DNA from: Albimonas marina
GTDB lineage: Bacteria > Pseudomonadota > Alphaproteobacteria > Rhodobacterales > Rhodobacteraceae
Assembly: GCF_029223255.1 (NCBI RefSeq)
Contig: NZ_JARHUC010000001.1
Location: forward strand, 744,001 to 808,000
Reading direction: 5' to 3'
Length of the DNA stretch: 64,000 nt
Each line of letters starts with the position of its first letter. Within the stretch, counting starts at the first letter, position 1. A program made the translations under genes and the position numbers. Positions 25,817 through 34,526 of this stretch are shown in pieces. The notes below the pieces were generated by a model. The model was not told the origin of the DNA. It made no database searches and worked only from the letters and a program-made list of their open reading frames with translations.

Positions 25817-26947
25817 CTAGGCGGACGTGACCGCCGCTCCCTTCAGGACCAGGTCCTCGAAGGCCTGGGCGTGAGGGCGGAGGCTCTCGACGAGCATCTG
25901 CGGATGCACATAGCCGCCCGTCGCCCCTGGCAGGCGTTGACCGAGTAGAAGGGCGGACTCGGCGTATCCGACGCCTGCGGCGATCATCATGGATCTGGCG
26001 ACGTGGCGAAGCCTGTGAGGCGATGGGATGCCGCTGCGTTTGGGCTCCTCGATGTGGCCGCTGGCGCTGGACGGGCTTGGCCATATCCAAAGCGAAGCCA
26101 GCGGCTCATCTTCCCGCATTCTGTTTTCGAGCGCCTGCGATAGCCAGCGTCCAGTCGGAAACATGAGCGACCCGCCCGTCTTCATATGGGTAAAGGTCAG
26201 GATGCGGCGGTTAGGGTCGAAGTCGGCCCGACGCGCTTTCAGCAAGGAGGATCGCCTGGCCCCTGTCAGAAGGAACGCCCGCTGAAGATCGCGCATGACG
26301 GGCGAAAGAGCATCGGTGCTGGACCAGAACGCCGCCAGGTCCAATTCGTCCACCTGCCTTTTCGGCGTGGTCGGCAGGCGCAAGGCCTCGACCGGATTGC
26401 CCTGGATGCTCTCGTCCAGCCGCATCGCCGTATTGATGGATGCCCGAACCGTCCTCATCACTGAGGCGGCGGTGGTGCGGCCATGCTTGCGCTCGAGGGT
26501 TTCGAAGAGCTCTCGGCACTCGCTCCTCGAGATGTCGGCCACCGCCCGTTTCCTGAAGCGGGCGAGGTAGTGGTCGAGGTGGTAGCCATATCCCTTGACC
26601 GTAGCAGGAGAGAGGTCCCGCTCGGCGATATGGGCTTCAAGCGCCTTCTCCAGCGTGATGCCGGTCTCCTCAGGCTTGGCCGCAGGGTCCACCCCCGACT
26701 GGATGGTGGACATAATGGCCTTCGCTCTGCGCTTGGCCTCGGCCAGGCCGATCCTGTCGGTCCTGTCGATCTTGACCCTCACGGTGCGCACATGCCGCCC
26801 GTTCCGTCGCACGTCGCCCTGGCAGGCATAGGACTTGGTCGTCTTGTGGCAGATGACCATCAAGCCTTTGACTTCGGTGTCTCTCCAGATCCCGCTGCCT
26901 AGCGGCAAGGCCCGTATCTTGGCCTCGGTAAGTTTAGTCACGGCCAT
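25817..26947 (-). CDS. int: Tyrosine site-specific recombinase (integrase)
   Basis: A 376-residue phage-type integrase of the P4-like, DUF4102-headed sort: the N-terminal arm-binding domain starts AVTKLTEAKIRALP, and a SAM-like core-binding domain covers about 97-180. Catalytic residues: Arg231 (LLTGARRSSLL), Lys256 (THMKTGG), His311 and Arg314 (HRLRH), Tyr346 (GGYVHP). The usual His/Trp between box II and the Tyr is Gln337 (LLLGQRLPG), an unusual but not unknown change. ATG 26947 follows GAGGAGG. It sits beside attR and should cut in the 48-bp tRNA-Lys repeat. Confidence 0.95.
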   Translation of the reverse strand: MAVTKLTEAKIRALPLGSGIWRDTEVKGLMVICHKTTKSYACQGDVRRNGRHVRTVRVKIDRTDRIGLAEAKRRAKAIMSTIQSGVDPAAKPEETGITLEKALEAHIAERDLSPATVKGYGYHLDHYLARFRKRAVADISRSECRELFETLERKHGRTTAASVMRTVRASINTAMRLDESIQGNPVEALRLPTTPKRQVDELDLAAFWSSTDALSPVMRDLQRAFLLTGARRSSLLKARRADFDPNRRILTFTHMKTGGSLMFPTGRWLSQALENRMREDEPLASLWIWPSPSSASGHIEEPKRSGIPSPHRLRHVARSMMIAAGVGYAESALLLGQRLPGATGGYVHPQMLVESLRPHAQAFEDLVLKGAAVTSA

Positions 26948-27104
26948 CCTGCCGCCTCCTCGAACAAACACAGCGCCGAGCACCGAACCGGCATAGTTCT
27001 GGACTGCCTTCGGTTGCTCTCGATGAGCGCTATATTGTCAAGAATAGAAGGGGGCGCGGACCACGATTTACCTGAATATGCCTCAGCATAACTGGATCGT
27101 GCGA

Positions 27105-27152
<48 letters not shown>

Positions 27153-27238
27153 TTCCCCCCAGGGGAATGGCGCACGAGGCCTCCGAGCGATCGGGGGCCT
27201 CGCGTCGTTTCGGGGGGGCGTTCCAGGCGCCGGGGGCC

Positions 27239-27472
27239 TCAGAGGTCGTCGGCCAGCTCGCCGCCCGCGATGGTGCCGATCACGGCGCCGGCGCCGGTGG
27301 CCACGATCCGGCCGCTGCCGCCGCCGAAGAGCGAGCCGACCGCGGCGCCGGTGACGCCGCCCAGCACCTGGCCCTGGGTCTTCTTGTCGATCGGAACGTT
27401 CGAGCAGCCCGCAAGCGCGAGCGCCCCCAGCGCGGCCACCGCCGCGGCGCGGATCGGGGTCGGTCGGATCAT
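27239..27472 (-). CDS. Glycine-zipper lipoprotein
   Basis: A 77-residue lipoprotein: signal sequence with lipobox LALAGC (Cys near residue 23), then a glycine-zipper segment (GQVLGGVTGAAVGSLFGG, ATGAGAVIGTIAGG). Proteins of this type (OsmB/SlyB-like) sit in the outer membrane or periplasm. It overlaps the end of the EF-hand gene by an ATGA junction. Confidence 0.85.
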   Translation of the reverse strand: MIRPTPIRAAAVAALGALALAGCSNVPIDKKTQGQVLGGVTGAAVGSLFGGGSGRIVATGAGAVIGTIAGGELADDL

Positions 27473-27858
27473 GACTTCAGCTCCTCGAGATAGGCGTGGA
27501 TCTCGGCCTGCGTCAGCAGACCGTCGTGCGAGGCGTCGGCGTCGAAGAAGCGGACCACCCGGTCCCCCACCGCCTCGCCCAGCGAGAGCGCGCCGTCGCC
27601 GTCGCGGTCGGCGGCGGCGAAGGCCGCGGCGGGGACCTCGCCGGCCTCGGCCAGGGTCAGCATCCGGTCGCCGTCGGCGTCCAGCTCCGCGAAGCGGCCC
27701 ACGACCGCGGCCACGTACTCGTCGATGTCCAGCTGGCCGTCGCCGTTCGCGTCCATCGCCGCGAAGGCCGCCTCGACGTCGGGCTCCGCCGCCGCCGCGA
27801 GACCGGGCGCGGCCAGCAGGCCCAGCGCGGCGCCCAGGATCAACCACTTGCTACCCAT
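27469..27858 (-). CDS. Exported EF-hand calcium-binding protein
   Basis: A 129-residue protein with a signal peptide (to about residue 24, PGLAAAAEP) and four EF-hand loops: DANGDGQLDIDE, DADGDRMLTLAE, DRDGDGALSLGE and a less regular DADASHDGLLTQAE. A periplasmic calcium-binding role is likely. It is co-transcribed with the glycine-zipper lipoprotein downstream. Confidence 0.9.
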   Translation of the reverse strand: MGSKWLILGAALGLLAAPGLAAAAEPDVEAAFAAMDANGDGQLDIDEYVAAVVGRFAELDADGDRMLTLAEAGEVPAAAFAAADRDGDGALSLGEAVGDRVVRFFDADASHDGLLTQAEIHAYLEELKS

Positions 27859-28037
27859 ATCGGACCCTCCTTCGGTTCCGCCGCCAGCATCGGAGCGTTG
27901 CCGGGCGAAAACAATCGAATTGCGCGGAGGGCGCGGGGCTCCACCGAGGCGTGCATCCGCCTGGGCGGCGAAATGTCCGGACCTTCGGCGCGCGCGGGCG
28001 GCCTAGACTGCGCGCGAAGGCTCGGGAGGGACGCGCG

Positions 28038-28829
28038 ATGACGCTTGCAGGACGCACGGTCTGGATCACGGGGGCCGCCAGCGGCATCGGCGCGGCCTGC
28101 GCGCAGGCCCTGGCCGCGGCCGGCGCGCGCCTGGCGCTGAGCGACCGCGACGCGGGCGCGCTCGACGCCCGGGCCGCCGCGCTGCGCGCGGAGGGGGCCG
28201 AGGCGCTGGCCCTGCCGCTCGACGTGACCGACGCGCTGGCCTGCCGCGCCGCGGTCGAGGCGGCGGAGGGCGCGCTGGGCCCGGTCGAGGCGATGGTCGC
28301 GGCCGCCGGGATCAACCTCCGCCGCCGGACGCTCGCCGAGCTCGATCCGCTCGAGGCGGCGCGGGTGATGGACGTGAACGTCGACGGCGTCGTCAACGCC
28401 ACGCTCGCGGTCCTGCCGGGGATGCGGGCGCGGGGCGGCGGGGCGCTGGCGCTGATCTGCTCCTGGGCGGGGCGGCACGTGCAGCCCTTCACGGGGGCGG
28501 CCTACAACGCCTCGAAGCAGGCGGTGGCGGGGTTCTGCCACACGGTGAACATGGAGGAGGGGGCGAACGGCGTGCGCGCCTGCGCGATCATGCCGGGCGA
28601 GGTCTCGACCCCGCTTCTCGCCGCCAAGGACGACGCGCCCACGCCGGGGATGCGGTCGCGGATGCTCCAGCCCGCGGACGTGGCGCGCGCGGTTCGCTTC
28701 GCGCTGGAGCAGCCGGCCCATGTCTGCGTGAACGAGATCCTGGTCTCGCCGACCTGGAACCGGCTGTTCGTGCCCCCCGGAACGCAGGCCGCCCGGGCCG
28801 AGGCGGACCGGGCGGCGGGGCTGGGTTAG
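28038..28829 (+). CDS. Short-chain dehydrogenase/reductase, copy A
   Basis: A 263-residue classical SDR: TGAASGIG (about 11-18), the NNAG position reads AAAGIN, catalytic Ser in ICSWAG, and YNASK (Tyr/Lys present). It ends CVNEILVSPTWNRLFVPP. It is a paralogue of the SDR at 29784, sharing SWAGRH, YNASK, VNMEEGANG/INMEEAANG and EILxSPTWNR. GGGAGGG precedes ATG 28038. The substrate is unknown. Confidence 0.9.
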   Translation: MTLAGRTVWITGAASGIGAACAQALAAAGARLALSDRDAGALDARAAALRAEGAEALALPLDVTDALACRAAVEAAEGALGPVEAMVAAAGINLRRRTLAELDPLEAARVMDVNVDGVVNATLAVLPGMRARGGGALALICSWAGRHVQPFTGAAYNASKQAVAGFCHTVNMEEGANGVRACAIMPGEVSTPLLAAKDDAPTPGMRSRMLQPADVARAVRFALEQPAHVCVNEILVSPTWNRLFVPPGTQAARAEADRAAGLG

Positions 28830-28858
28830 CGAGGCGGCCGGGCGGACCCGGCGCGCGC

Positions 28859-29545
28859 TCAGAACCGGACGCCGAGGCCGAGGCCCACGATCAGCGGGTT
28901 CACGTCCACCGAGCCGCGGATCGGCGCGGGGGAGTTCTTGTTGATCGTCCAGTCGGTGTTCAGGAAGATGTATTTGACGTCCGCGTTCAGGTAGACGCCC
29001 TCGGCGATCTCGTAGTCGAGGCCCGCCTGCAGCGCGAAGCCGAAGGCGTTGTCGTAGTCGATCGAGGCGAACTGGCCCGGGTCGGCGTCGTAGAACATCG
29101 TGTAGTTCACGCCCGCGCCCACGTAGGGCTTCAGCCGGCCCAGCGACTCGGAGCCGGTCCAGTCCTCGAGCTGGGTGACGTGGTACTGCAGGGTCAGGGT
29201 CGGGGGCAGCAGCCAGACCGAGCCGATGTTCGCGCCCGCCAGCGCGCCGCGGCCCGAGACGTCGTGGTTGGTCGTCGCCAGGATCAGCTCGGCGGCGATG
29301 TTGGGCGTGAAGAAGTAGGAGATGTCGAGCTCGGGGACGTAGGCGTTCTCGACCTCGGCGTCGGCGCCGGGGATGCCCTGGGCGGAGAGGTCCTCGTTCG
29401 GGATCACGGCCAGGCCGCGGACGCGGATCAGCCAGTCGCCGTCGCCCGAGAGGTTCAGCAGGGGCTCGGCCGCGACGGGCGCGGCGAGGGCGAGGGCGGC
29501 GGCCGTGCCCAGGAGGGCGGCGGCGATCGTGTTCTTGCGGGCCAT
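28859..29545 (-). CDS. OmpW-family outer-membrane protein
   Basis: A 228-residue OmpW porin: signal peptide (cleaved near PVAAEP, residue 26), DWLIRVRGLAVIPNEDLSA as the first strand, ELDISYFFTPNIAAELILAT, LPPTLTLQYHV, LKPYVGAGVNYTMFYD, YLNADVKYIFLNTD, and a C-terminal Phe (GLGLGVRF) as needed for BAM insertion. ATG 29545 is fixed by the signal peptide. OmpW forms an 8-stranded barrel for small hydrophobic compounds. It stands between the two paralogous SDR genes. Confidence 0.93.
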   Translation of the reverse strand: MARKNTIAAALLGTAAALALAAPVAAEPLLNLSGDGDWLIRVRGLAVIPNEDLSAQGIPGADAEVENAYVPELDISYFFTPNIAAELILATTNHDVSGRGALAGANIGSVWLLPPTLTLQYHVTQLEDWTGSESLGRLKPYVGAGVNYTMFYDADPGQFASIDYDNAFGFALQAGLDYEIAEGVYLNADVKYIFLNTDWTINKNSPAPIRGSVDVNPLIVGLGLGVRF

Positions 29546-29783
29546 TTCGAAGCTCCGGGCGTCAAGGGTCGGCGCAGGACCGCGCCGTCTCCGCCCCCTT
29601 CGCGCGTCGCAGGTCCCAACACTTTGATCCGGATCAAGGTTTCCGGGGTAACGGCGGGTGGCGGCCATGCGCCCGGCGCAGGGCGGCGGGCCTGACGCAG
29701 CGCCCCGCCGCGCTTGCCCCCTCGCGCCCGGCGAGGCGGAGGTCTAGGCTGCCCCGAAACCACGAGATCGACGGAGGGACGAC

Positions 29784-30554
29784 ATGGGCGCGCTGGATGG
29801 AAAGACGGCCTGGGTGACGGGCGCGGGCGGGGGCATCGGCGAGGCCTCGGCCAAGGCGCTGGCGCAGTCGGGCGCGCGGGTGGTGCTGACCGGGCGCCGG
29901 CAGGCCGAGCTCGACCGCGTGGCGGCCGACATCGAGGCCGCGGGCGGGCTGGCCGAGGTCGCGCCGCTCGACGTTTCCGACGCCGCCGCCTGCGCGGCCG
30001 CCGCCCGCTCGATCGAGGCGGAGTTCGGGCCGGTGGACATCCTGGTCGCCAACGCCGGGTTGAACGTGCCGAAGCGCCATTCGTCCGAGATCACGGCCGA
30101 GGACTTCCGCATGGTCGTCGACGTGAACCTGACCGGCGTGATGAACTGCGCGATCCCGGTGATGGCGCAGATGCGCGAGGCCGGCGGCGGGCTGATCATC
30201 ATGGTCAGCTCCTGGGCGGGGCGGCACGCCTCGAAGATCACCGGGCCGGCCTACAACGCCTCCAAGCACGGGGTGGTTGCGCTCAGCCACTCGATCAACA
30301 TGGAGGAGGCGGCGAACGGCATCCGCTCCTGCGTGATCATGCCGGGCGAGGTGAACACCCCGATCATGGAGAAGCGCCCCGTGCCGCCGTCCGAGGCCGT
30401 CCGCGCCCGGATGCTGCAGTCCGAGGACCTGGGCCGCGCGGTGCAGTTCGTGGCCGAGAGCCCGGCGCACGTGTGCATCAACGAGATCCTGATCTCGCCG
30501 ACCTGGAACCGCACCTTCCTGCCGCCCGAGCTGCTCGACGAAGCCAAGGCCTGA
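29784..30554 (+). CDS. Short-chain dehydrogenase/reductase, copy B
   Basis: A 256-residue classical SDR: TGAGGGIG, VANAGLN (NNAG position), catalytic Ser in VSSWAGRHASK, YNASKHG. It is similar along its whole length to the SDR at 28038; the shared C-terminal EILISPTWNR is unusual for SDRs and suggests that both belong to one specific subfamily. GGAGGG precedes ATG 29784. Confidence 0.92.
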   Translation: MGALDGKTAWVTGAGGGIGEASAKALAQSGARVVLTGRRQAELDRVAADIEAAGGLAEVAPLDVSDAAACAAAARSIEAEFGPVDILVANAGLNVPKRHSSEITAEDFRMVVDVNLTGVMNCAIPVMAQMREAGGGLIIMVSSWAGRHASKITGPAYNASKHGVVALSHSINMEEAANGIRSCVIMPGEVNTPIMEKRPVPPSEAVRARMLQSEDLGRAVQFVAESPAHVCINEILISPTWNRTFLPPELLDEAKA

Positions 30555-30726
30555 GGCCCGGCGCCGGCGCCGGGGCGTCGCCCGGGCGCGACTCGCATGG
30601 CCGTCATGCGCGCGCGCCCTCGGGCCACGCTTGACGCGGAGGGCGGGCTTCGGTTTGTAAGGGCGTCGTATGGTCGTGCGATGCGGCCGTCTCGACGCCC
30701 CCCGCCTCTTCCTCATCGGACATCTC

Positions 30727-31602
30727 ATGGTTCCCCAAAGCGCCCGCCGGGGCCTCGCCTTCGCGCTGCTCGCGGTCACGATCTTCGCGGCCCAGGACGG
30801 CGTCTCGAAGCACCTGGCGGAGCAGTATCCGCCGGTCTTCGTGGTGATGATCCGCTACTGGGCCTTCGCCGCCTTCGTGGTGGTGCGCGCGCTGAACGCG
30901 CCGGGGGGGATCCGGCGCGCGGCGAGCTCGGCCAACATCTGGCTCCAGCTCGCGCGCGGCGGGCTGCTGGCGGCGCAGGTGGTGGTGGCGATCACCGCCT
31001 TCGCCAAGGTGGGGCTGGCGGCGACCATGTCGCTGTTCGCGGCCAACCCGCTGATCCTCGCCGCCCTCTCGGTCCCGGTGCTGGGCGAAGCGGTGGGCTG
31101 GCGGCGCTGGACCGCCATCGGCGTGGGATTCATCGGGGTGCTGATCATTGTGCGCCCGGGGCCGGGGCTGCTCGATTCCGACATCTGGCTGGCGGTGGTG
31201 GCCAGCATCGGGATCGCCGTCTACGGCGTGATGACCCGGCTCGCCAGCCGCAAGGACGCGGCCATGGTCAGCTTCTTCTACACCGGCGTCGGCGGGGTGA
31301 TCGTGGCGACGGCGGCAGGCATCTGGCACTGGACCTGGCTCGAGCCCGTGGACTGGATCTGGATGGGGATCCTGTGCGTGACCGGGGCGGCCGGGCACTT
31401 CTTCTTCATCAAGGCGCTCGAGGCGGCGGACGCCGTCGTCACCCAGCCGGTGCAATACGTGCAGATCGTGCTGTCGACCTCGGTCGGAATCCTGATCTTC
31501 GGCGAGGCGCTGGAGTGGCCGATGGCGGTGGGGGCGACGATCGTGATCGCCGCCGGCCTGTTCACCGCCTGGCGCGACTGGGTGCGTTCGCGCAGCGCTT
31601 GA
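30727..31602 (+). CDS. DMT-superfamily (EamA) transporter
   Basis: A 291-residue membrane protein with ten hydrophobic segments in two EamA repeats (LAFALLAVTIFAAQDGVSKH; ALEAADAVVTQPVQYVQIVL). It is a probable metabolite exporter, substrate unknown. ATG 30727 is chosen because the family begins right at the first helix; an upstream ATG at 30670 has AAGGG in front and would add 19 residues. Its end overlaps the convergent MFS gene by 41 bp. Confidence 0.87.
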   Translation: MVPQSARRGLAFALLAVTIFAAQDGVSKHLAEQYPPVFVVMIRYWAFAAFVVVRALNAPGGIRRAASSANIWLQLARGGLLAAQVVVAITAFAKVGLAATMSLFAANPLILAALSVPVLGEAVGWRRWTAIGVGFIGVLIIVRPGPGLLDSDIWLAVVASIGIAVYGVMTRLASRKDAAMVSFFYTGVGGVIVATAAGIWHWTWLEPVDWIWMGILCVTGAAGHFFFIKALEAADAVVTQPVQYVQIVLSTSVGILIFGEALEWPMAVGATIVIAAGLFTAWRDWVRSRSA

Positions 31603-32908
31603 CGCAGCCCGGCGCGGCCGGGGCCGCCGAGGCGCCGCCGCCCACGCCCGCCGCGCGCGGCTTGGGCGCGGGGGCCGCGGCCTCCGCCGGCGCCTCGCGC
31701 CCGCGCAGGTTCCAGGCGACGAACGGGGCCAGGGCGGCCATGGCGATGGCGGTGATCACCAGCGCGTGCTGAAGCCCCACCAGGTCCGCCAGCCCGCCGA
31801 TGCCGATCGAGCCGATCGAGGCGCCGCCGATGCCCGAGATCAGCCACAGCGACATCACCCGCCCGCGCTTGCCCTCGGGCGTCGAGAGCTGGGCGAGGGT
31901 CTGGTTCGCGACGCCCACCATGGTCCCGCAGGCGCCGATCAGCGCCACGCAGGCGACCGCCGCGGGCCAGCTTCCCACCAGCCCCAGCAGGGCGGTGCCC
32001 AGCAGGCCCAGCGCGGTGGCGAAGCGGGCGCGGTTGCGCAGCGATTCGGCCGTCTGCCCGCCGCGCGCCATGTAGACGGCGGCCACCACCGCGCCCGCGC
32101 CGGCGGTGGCGGTCAGGATGCCGAAGCCCCCCGCGCCGCGGTCGTAGAGCCCGTCGGCCGCCACCGGCAGCAGCTCGAGGCTGCCGCGCGCGGCGACGGC
32201 GAAGAGGGCGTTCATCAGCACCGCCTCGCGCACCATCGGGTGGGCCATGGCGTAGCGCGCGCCCTCGGCCAGCTGGTCGAGCACGCCGCGCACGCCGTGG
32301 CGCGCGTCGGGGTCGGGCTCGGCCTGCGCGGGCGGGTAGGCGCCCAGCGAGGCGATGGCGAGCACCTGGGGCAGGAACAGGAAGGCCGCCACGCCCACCG
32401 CGCCCGCGGCGCCGTATTCGTGGATCAGCCAGCCGCCCAGCGCCGGGCCCATCATGCGGGTGATGTTGAAGTTGAGCGCCCCGATCGCCAGCGCCTGGCC
32501 CAGCACCTCCTGGGGCACCAGCCGGGGCAGCAGCGCCATGCGGAACGGATGGTAGGCCGAGGCCGCGAGCCCCATGCCCAGGGCCGAGGCCAGCAGCACC
32601 GGCGCCGACAGCGCGTCGGCCAGCGCCAGCGCGAACAGGATCGCGCCGAACAGGCACTGGGTCGCCTGCGCCGCGACGATGCCCTTGCGGGGGTCGATGC
32701 GGTCGGCCATCACGCCGAAGAACGGGCCGGAGAAGACGATGGGCGCGAAGGTCAGGAACGAGACCACGCCGGTCACCGCCGCGGATCCGGTCAACTCCCA
32801 GGCCAGCCACGCGATGGCCACGCGCAGCATCCAGCTTCCGTTCATTCCGAAGAAGTTGGCGGCGATGTAGCGGCGGTAGGCGGGGTGACGGAACGGCGCT
32901 GGGAGCAT
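31562..32908 (-). CDS. MFS transporter (MFS_3/EntS-like)
   Basis: A 448-residue protein with 12 membrane segments. It opens FRHPAYRRYIAANFFGMNGS, and has FFGVMADRIDPRKGIV (loop 2-3 signature), GALNFNITRMMGPALGGWLI, and GKRGRVMSLWLISGIGGASI. This is the pattern of the MFS_3 family, often annotated as enterobactin-type exporters. The C-terminal 35 residues are an Ala/Pro-rich tail that runs into the convergent EamA gene. The substrate is unknown. Confidence 0.9.
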   Translation of the reverse strand: MLPAPFRHPAYRRYIAANFFGMNGSWMLRVAIAWLAWELTGSAAVTGVVSFLTFAPIVFSGPFFGVMADRIDPRKGIVAAQATQCLFGAILFALALADALSAPVLLASALGMGLAASAYHPFRMALLPRLVPQEVLGQALAIGALNFNITRMMGPALGGWLIHEYGAAGAVGVAAFLFLPQVLAIASLGAYPPAQAEPDPDARHGVRGVLDQLAEGARYAMAHPMVREAVLMNALFAVAARGSLELLPVAADGLYDRGAGGFGILTATAGAGAVVAAVYMARGGQTAESLRNRARFATALGLLGTALLGLVGSWPAAVACVALIGACGTMVGVANQTLAQLSTPEGKRGRVMSLWLISGIGGASIGSIGIGGLADLVGLQHALVITAIAMAALAPFVAWNLRGREAPAEAAAPAPKPRAAGVGGGASAAPAAPGCVKRCANAPSRARR

Positions 32909-33122
32909 GACGCCTCTGAGATGGCGCCGCGACGACCGTTCGTCCAGAGATTTTTTTGAAACCTTAGTATGCTGCGCTGCGGCGTCTGCGTTGCATTGCG
33001 GTATGTGCGTTGCACAAGGCGGCCTTGCGGAAACGTCCGTTGTCCTGACCTTTCATCTCTATAACTTCCAATCTCGAAAGACGGCGGCCTCGGGCCGCTC
33101 TCTACCGAGAAGGAAAACACTC

Positions 33123-33362
33123 ATGGCTCTGACCGCAGACGCCCCCGTCGCCGCCTCCTCCGCGGCGTCCGCCTCCACCCCGTCGCTGGCCGACGTCCTG
33201 CGCGGCTTCGTCAAGCTCGGCGCCTTCCGCCTGGCCCGCTGGCGCGAGTATCACCGCACCCTGGCCGAGCTGCAGGCGCTGGACGACCGCACCCTGGCCG
33301 ACATGTCGCTGCACCGCTCGAGCCTGCGCGGCGTGGCCCGCGAGGCCGCCGGCTACAAGTGA
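33123..33362 (+). CDS. DUF1127 protein
   Basis: A 79-residue protein with the DUF1127 core (ARWREYHRTLAELQALDDRT, LADMSLHRSSL) at the C-terminal half and a Ser/Ala-rich leader. Small DUF1127 proteins link to RNA maturation or phosphate/stress metabolism in alphaproteobacteria. GAGAAGG precedes ATG 33123. The 214-bp upstream region is relatively AT-rich (33032-33080) and likely holds a strong promoter; a terminator follows. Confidence 0.9.
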   Translation: MALTADAPVAASSAASASTPSLADVLRGFVKLGAFRLARWREYHRTLAELQALDDRTLADMSLHRSSLRGVAREAAGYK

Positions 33363-33396
33363 GCCGGCCCCCGGCGTCGGCCGGGACCGGAACCGA

Positions 33397-33433
33397 AAAG
33401 GGGCGGCCGCGCGATGCGGCCGCCCCTTTCTCT
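33397..33433. terminator. Bidirectional terminator between DUF1127 and moaA
   Basis: A 14-bp stem (AAAGGGGCGGCCGC at 33397-33410, complement at 33416-33429) with a 5-base loop and TTTCTCTTT on the plus strand; AAAA on the other side gives U-runs for the minus strand, so it serves both convergent genes. Confidence 0.88.
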
Positions 33434-33491
33434 TTGGATTGGTCCGGACGAATTCCGCGCATCCCCGCGAGGGGCGCGCGGCGCGGCGGGA

Positions 33492-34526
33492 TCAGCCGCC
33501 GGTGACGCTCATGTGGCGGCCCATCTCGCCGTGGATCTCGCGGCGCGAATAGTCGAAGTCATGCCCCTTGGGCTTGCGCGCGATGGCGTTGCGGATCGCC
33601 TGGTGCAGGGGCGCGTCGTCGGGATGGGCGCGCAGCACCTCGCGCAGGTCGGCGTCGTCGTCCTGGCCCAGGCACATGTAGAGCTGCCCGGTGCAGGTCA
33701 GCCGCACCCGGTTGCAGCTCTCGCAGAAGTTGTGGGTCAGCGGCGTGATGAAGCCGATGCGCCCGCCCGTCTCCTCGGCGCGGACGTAGCGCGCGGGCCC
33801 GCCGGTCGACAGCGGGATGTCCGAGAGGGTGAATTCCTTCGCCAGCTCCGCCCGGACCTCGGTCAGGGGCATGTACTGGTCCAGCCGCTCCTCGCCGCCG
33901 ATGTCGCCCATCGGCATCACCTCGATGAAGGTGATGTCCATGCCGCGCGCGTGCGCCCAGCGGGTCATCGAGCGGATCTCGCCGTCGTTCACGCCCTTCA
34001 GGGCCACGGCGTTGATCTTCACGTGCAGCCCCGCCTCCTGCGCCGCGTCGAGCCCGTCGAGCACCTGGGCGAAGCGGCCCCAGCGGGTGATCTCGCGGAA
34101 CTTGCCCTCGTCGAGCGTGTCGAGGCTGACGTTCACCCGGCGCACGCCCGCGTCCACCAGGGGCCTGGCGAAGCGGCGCAGCTGGGTGGCGTTGGTGGTC
34201 AGCGTCAGCTCGTCGAGGCCCGAGCCGATGCGCCGGCCCATCGCCTCGAAGAACTTCATGATGTCCCGGCGCACCAGCGGCTCGCCCCCGGTGATGCGCA
34301 GCTTGCGCACGCCGAGATCGACGAAGGCGCCGCACAGACGTTCGAGCTCCTCCAGCGAGAGCAGGTCCTTCTTGGGCAGGAAGGTCATGTTCTCGGCCAT
34401 GCAGTAGACGCAGCGGAGATCGCAGCGATCCGTCACCGAGACGCGCAGGTAGGAGATCGGCCGCGCGAACGGGTCGATCAGCGGGGCGTCGCTTCGGCCG
34501 GCCGCGGCGGCATGCGCGTCGGTCAT
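33492..34526 (-). CDS. moaA: GTP 3',8-cyclase (MoaA), molybdenum cofactor biosynthesis
   Basis: A radical SAM enzyme that turns GTP into 3',8-cyclo-GTP in the first step of Moco synthesis. In 344 residues: the N-terminal [4Fe-4S] motif CDLRCVYC (Cys35/39/42), GGEP (about 80-83), the C-terminal cluster Cys268/271/285 in [13 protein letters not shown] plus downstream Cys, and the essential C-terminal GG (VTGG). ATG 34526 follows AAGGGAG. No other moa gene is nearby. Confidence 0.97.
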   Translation of the reverse strand: MTDAHAAAAGRSDAPLIDPFARPISYLRVSVTDRCDLRCVYCMAENMTFLPKKDLLSLEELERLCGAFVDLGVRKLRITGGEPLVRRDIMKFFEAMGRRIGSGLDELTLTTNATQLRRFARPLVDAGVRRVNVSLDTLDEGKFREITRWGRFAQVLDGLDAAQEAGLHVKINAVALKGVNDGEIRSMTRWAHARGMDITFIEVMPMGDIGGEERLDQYMPLTEVRAELAKEFTLSDIPLSTGGPARYVRAEETGGRIGFITPLTHNFCESCNRVRLTCTGQLYMCLGQDDDADLREVLRAHPDDAPLHQAIRNAIARKPKGHDFDYSRREIHGEMGRHMSVTGG

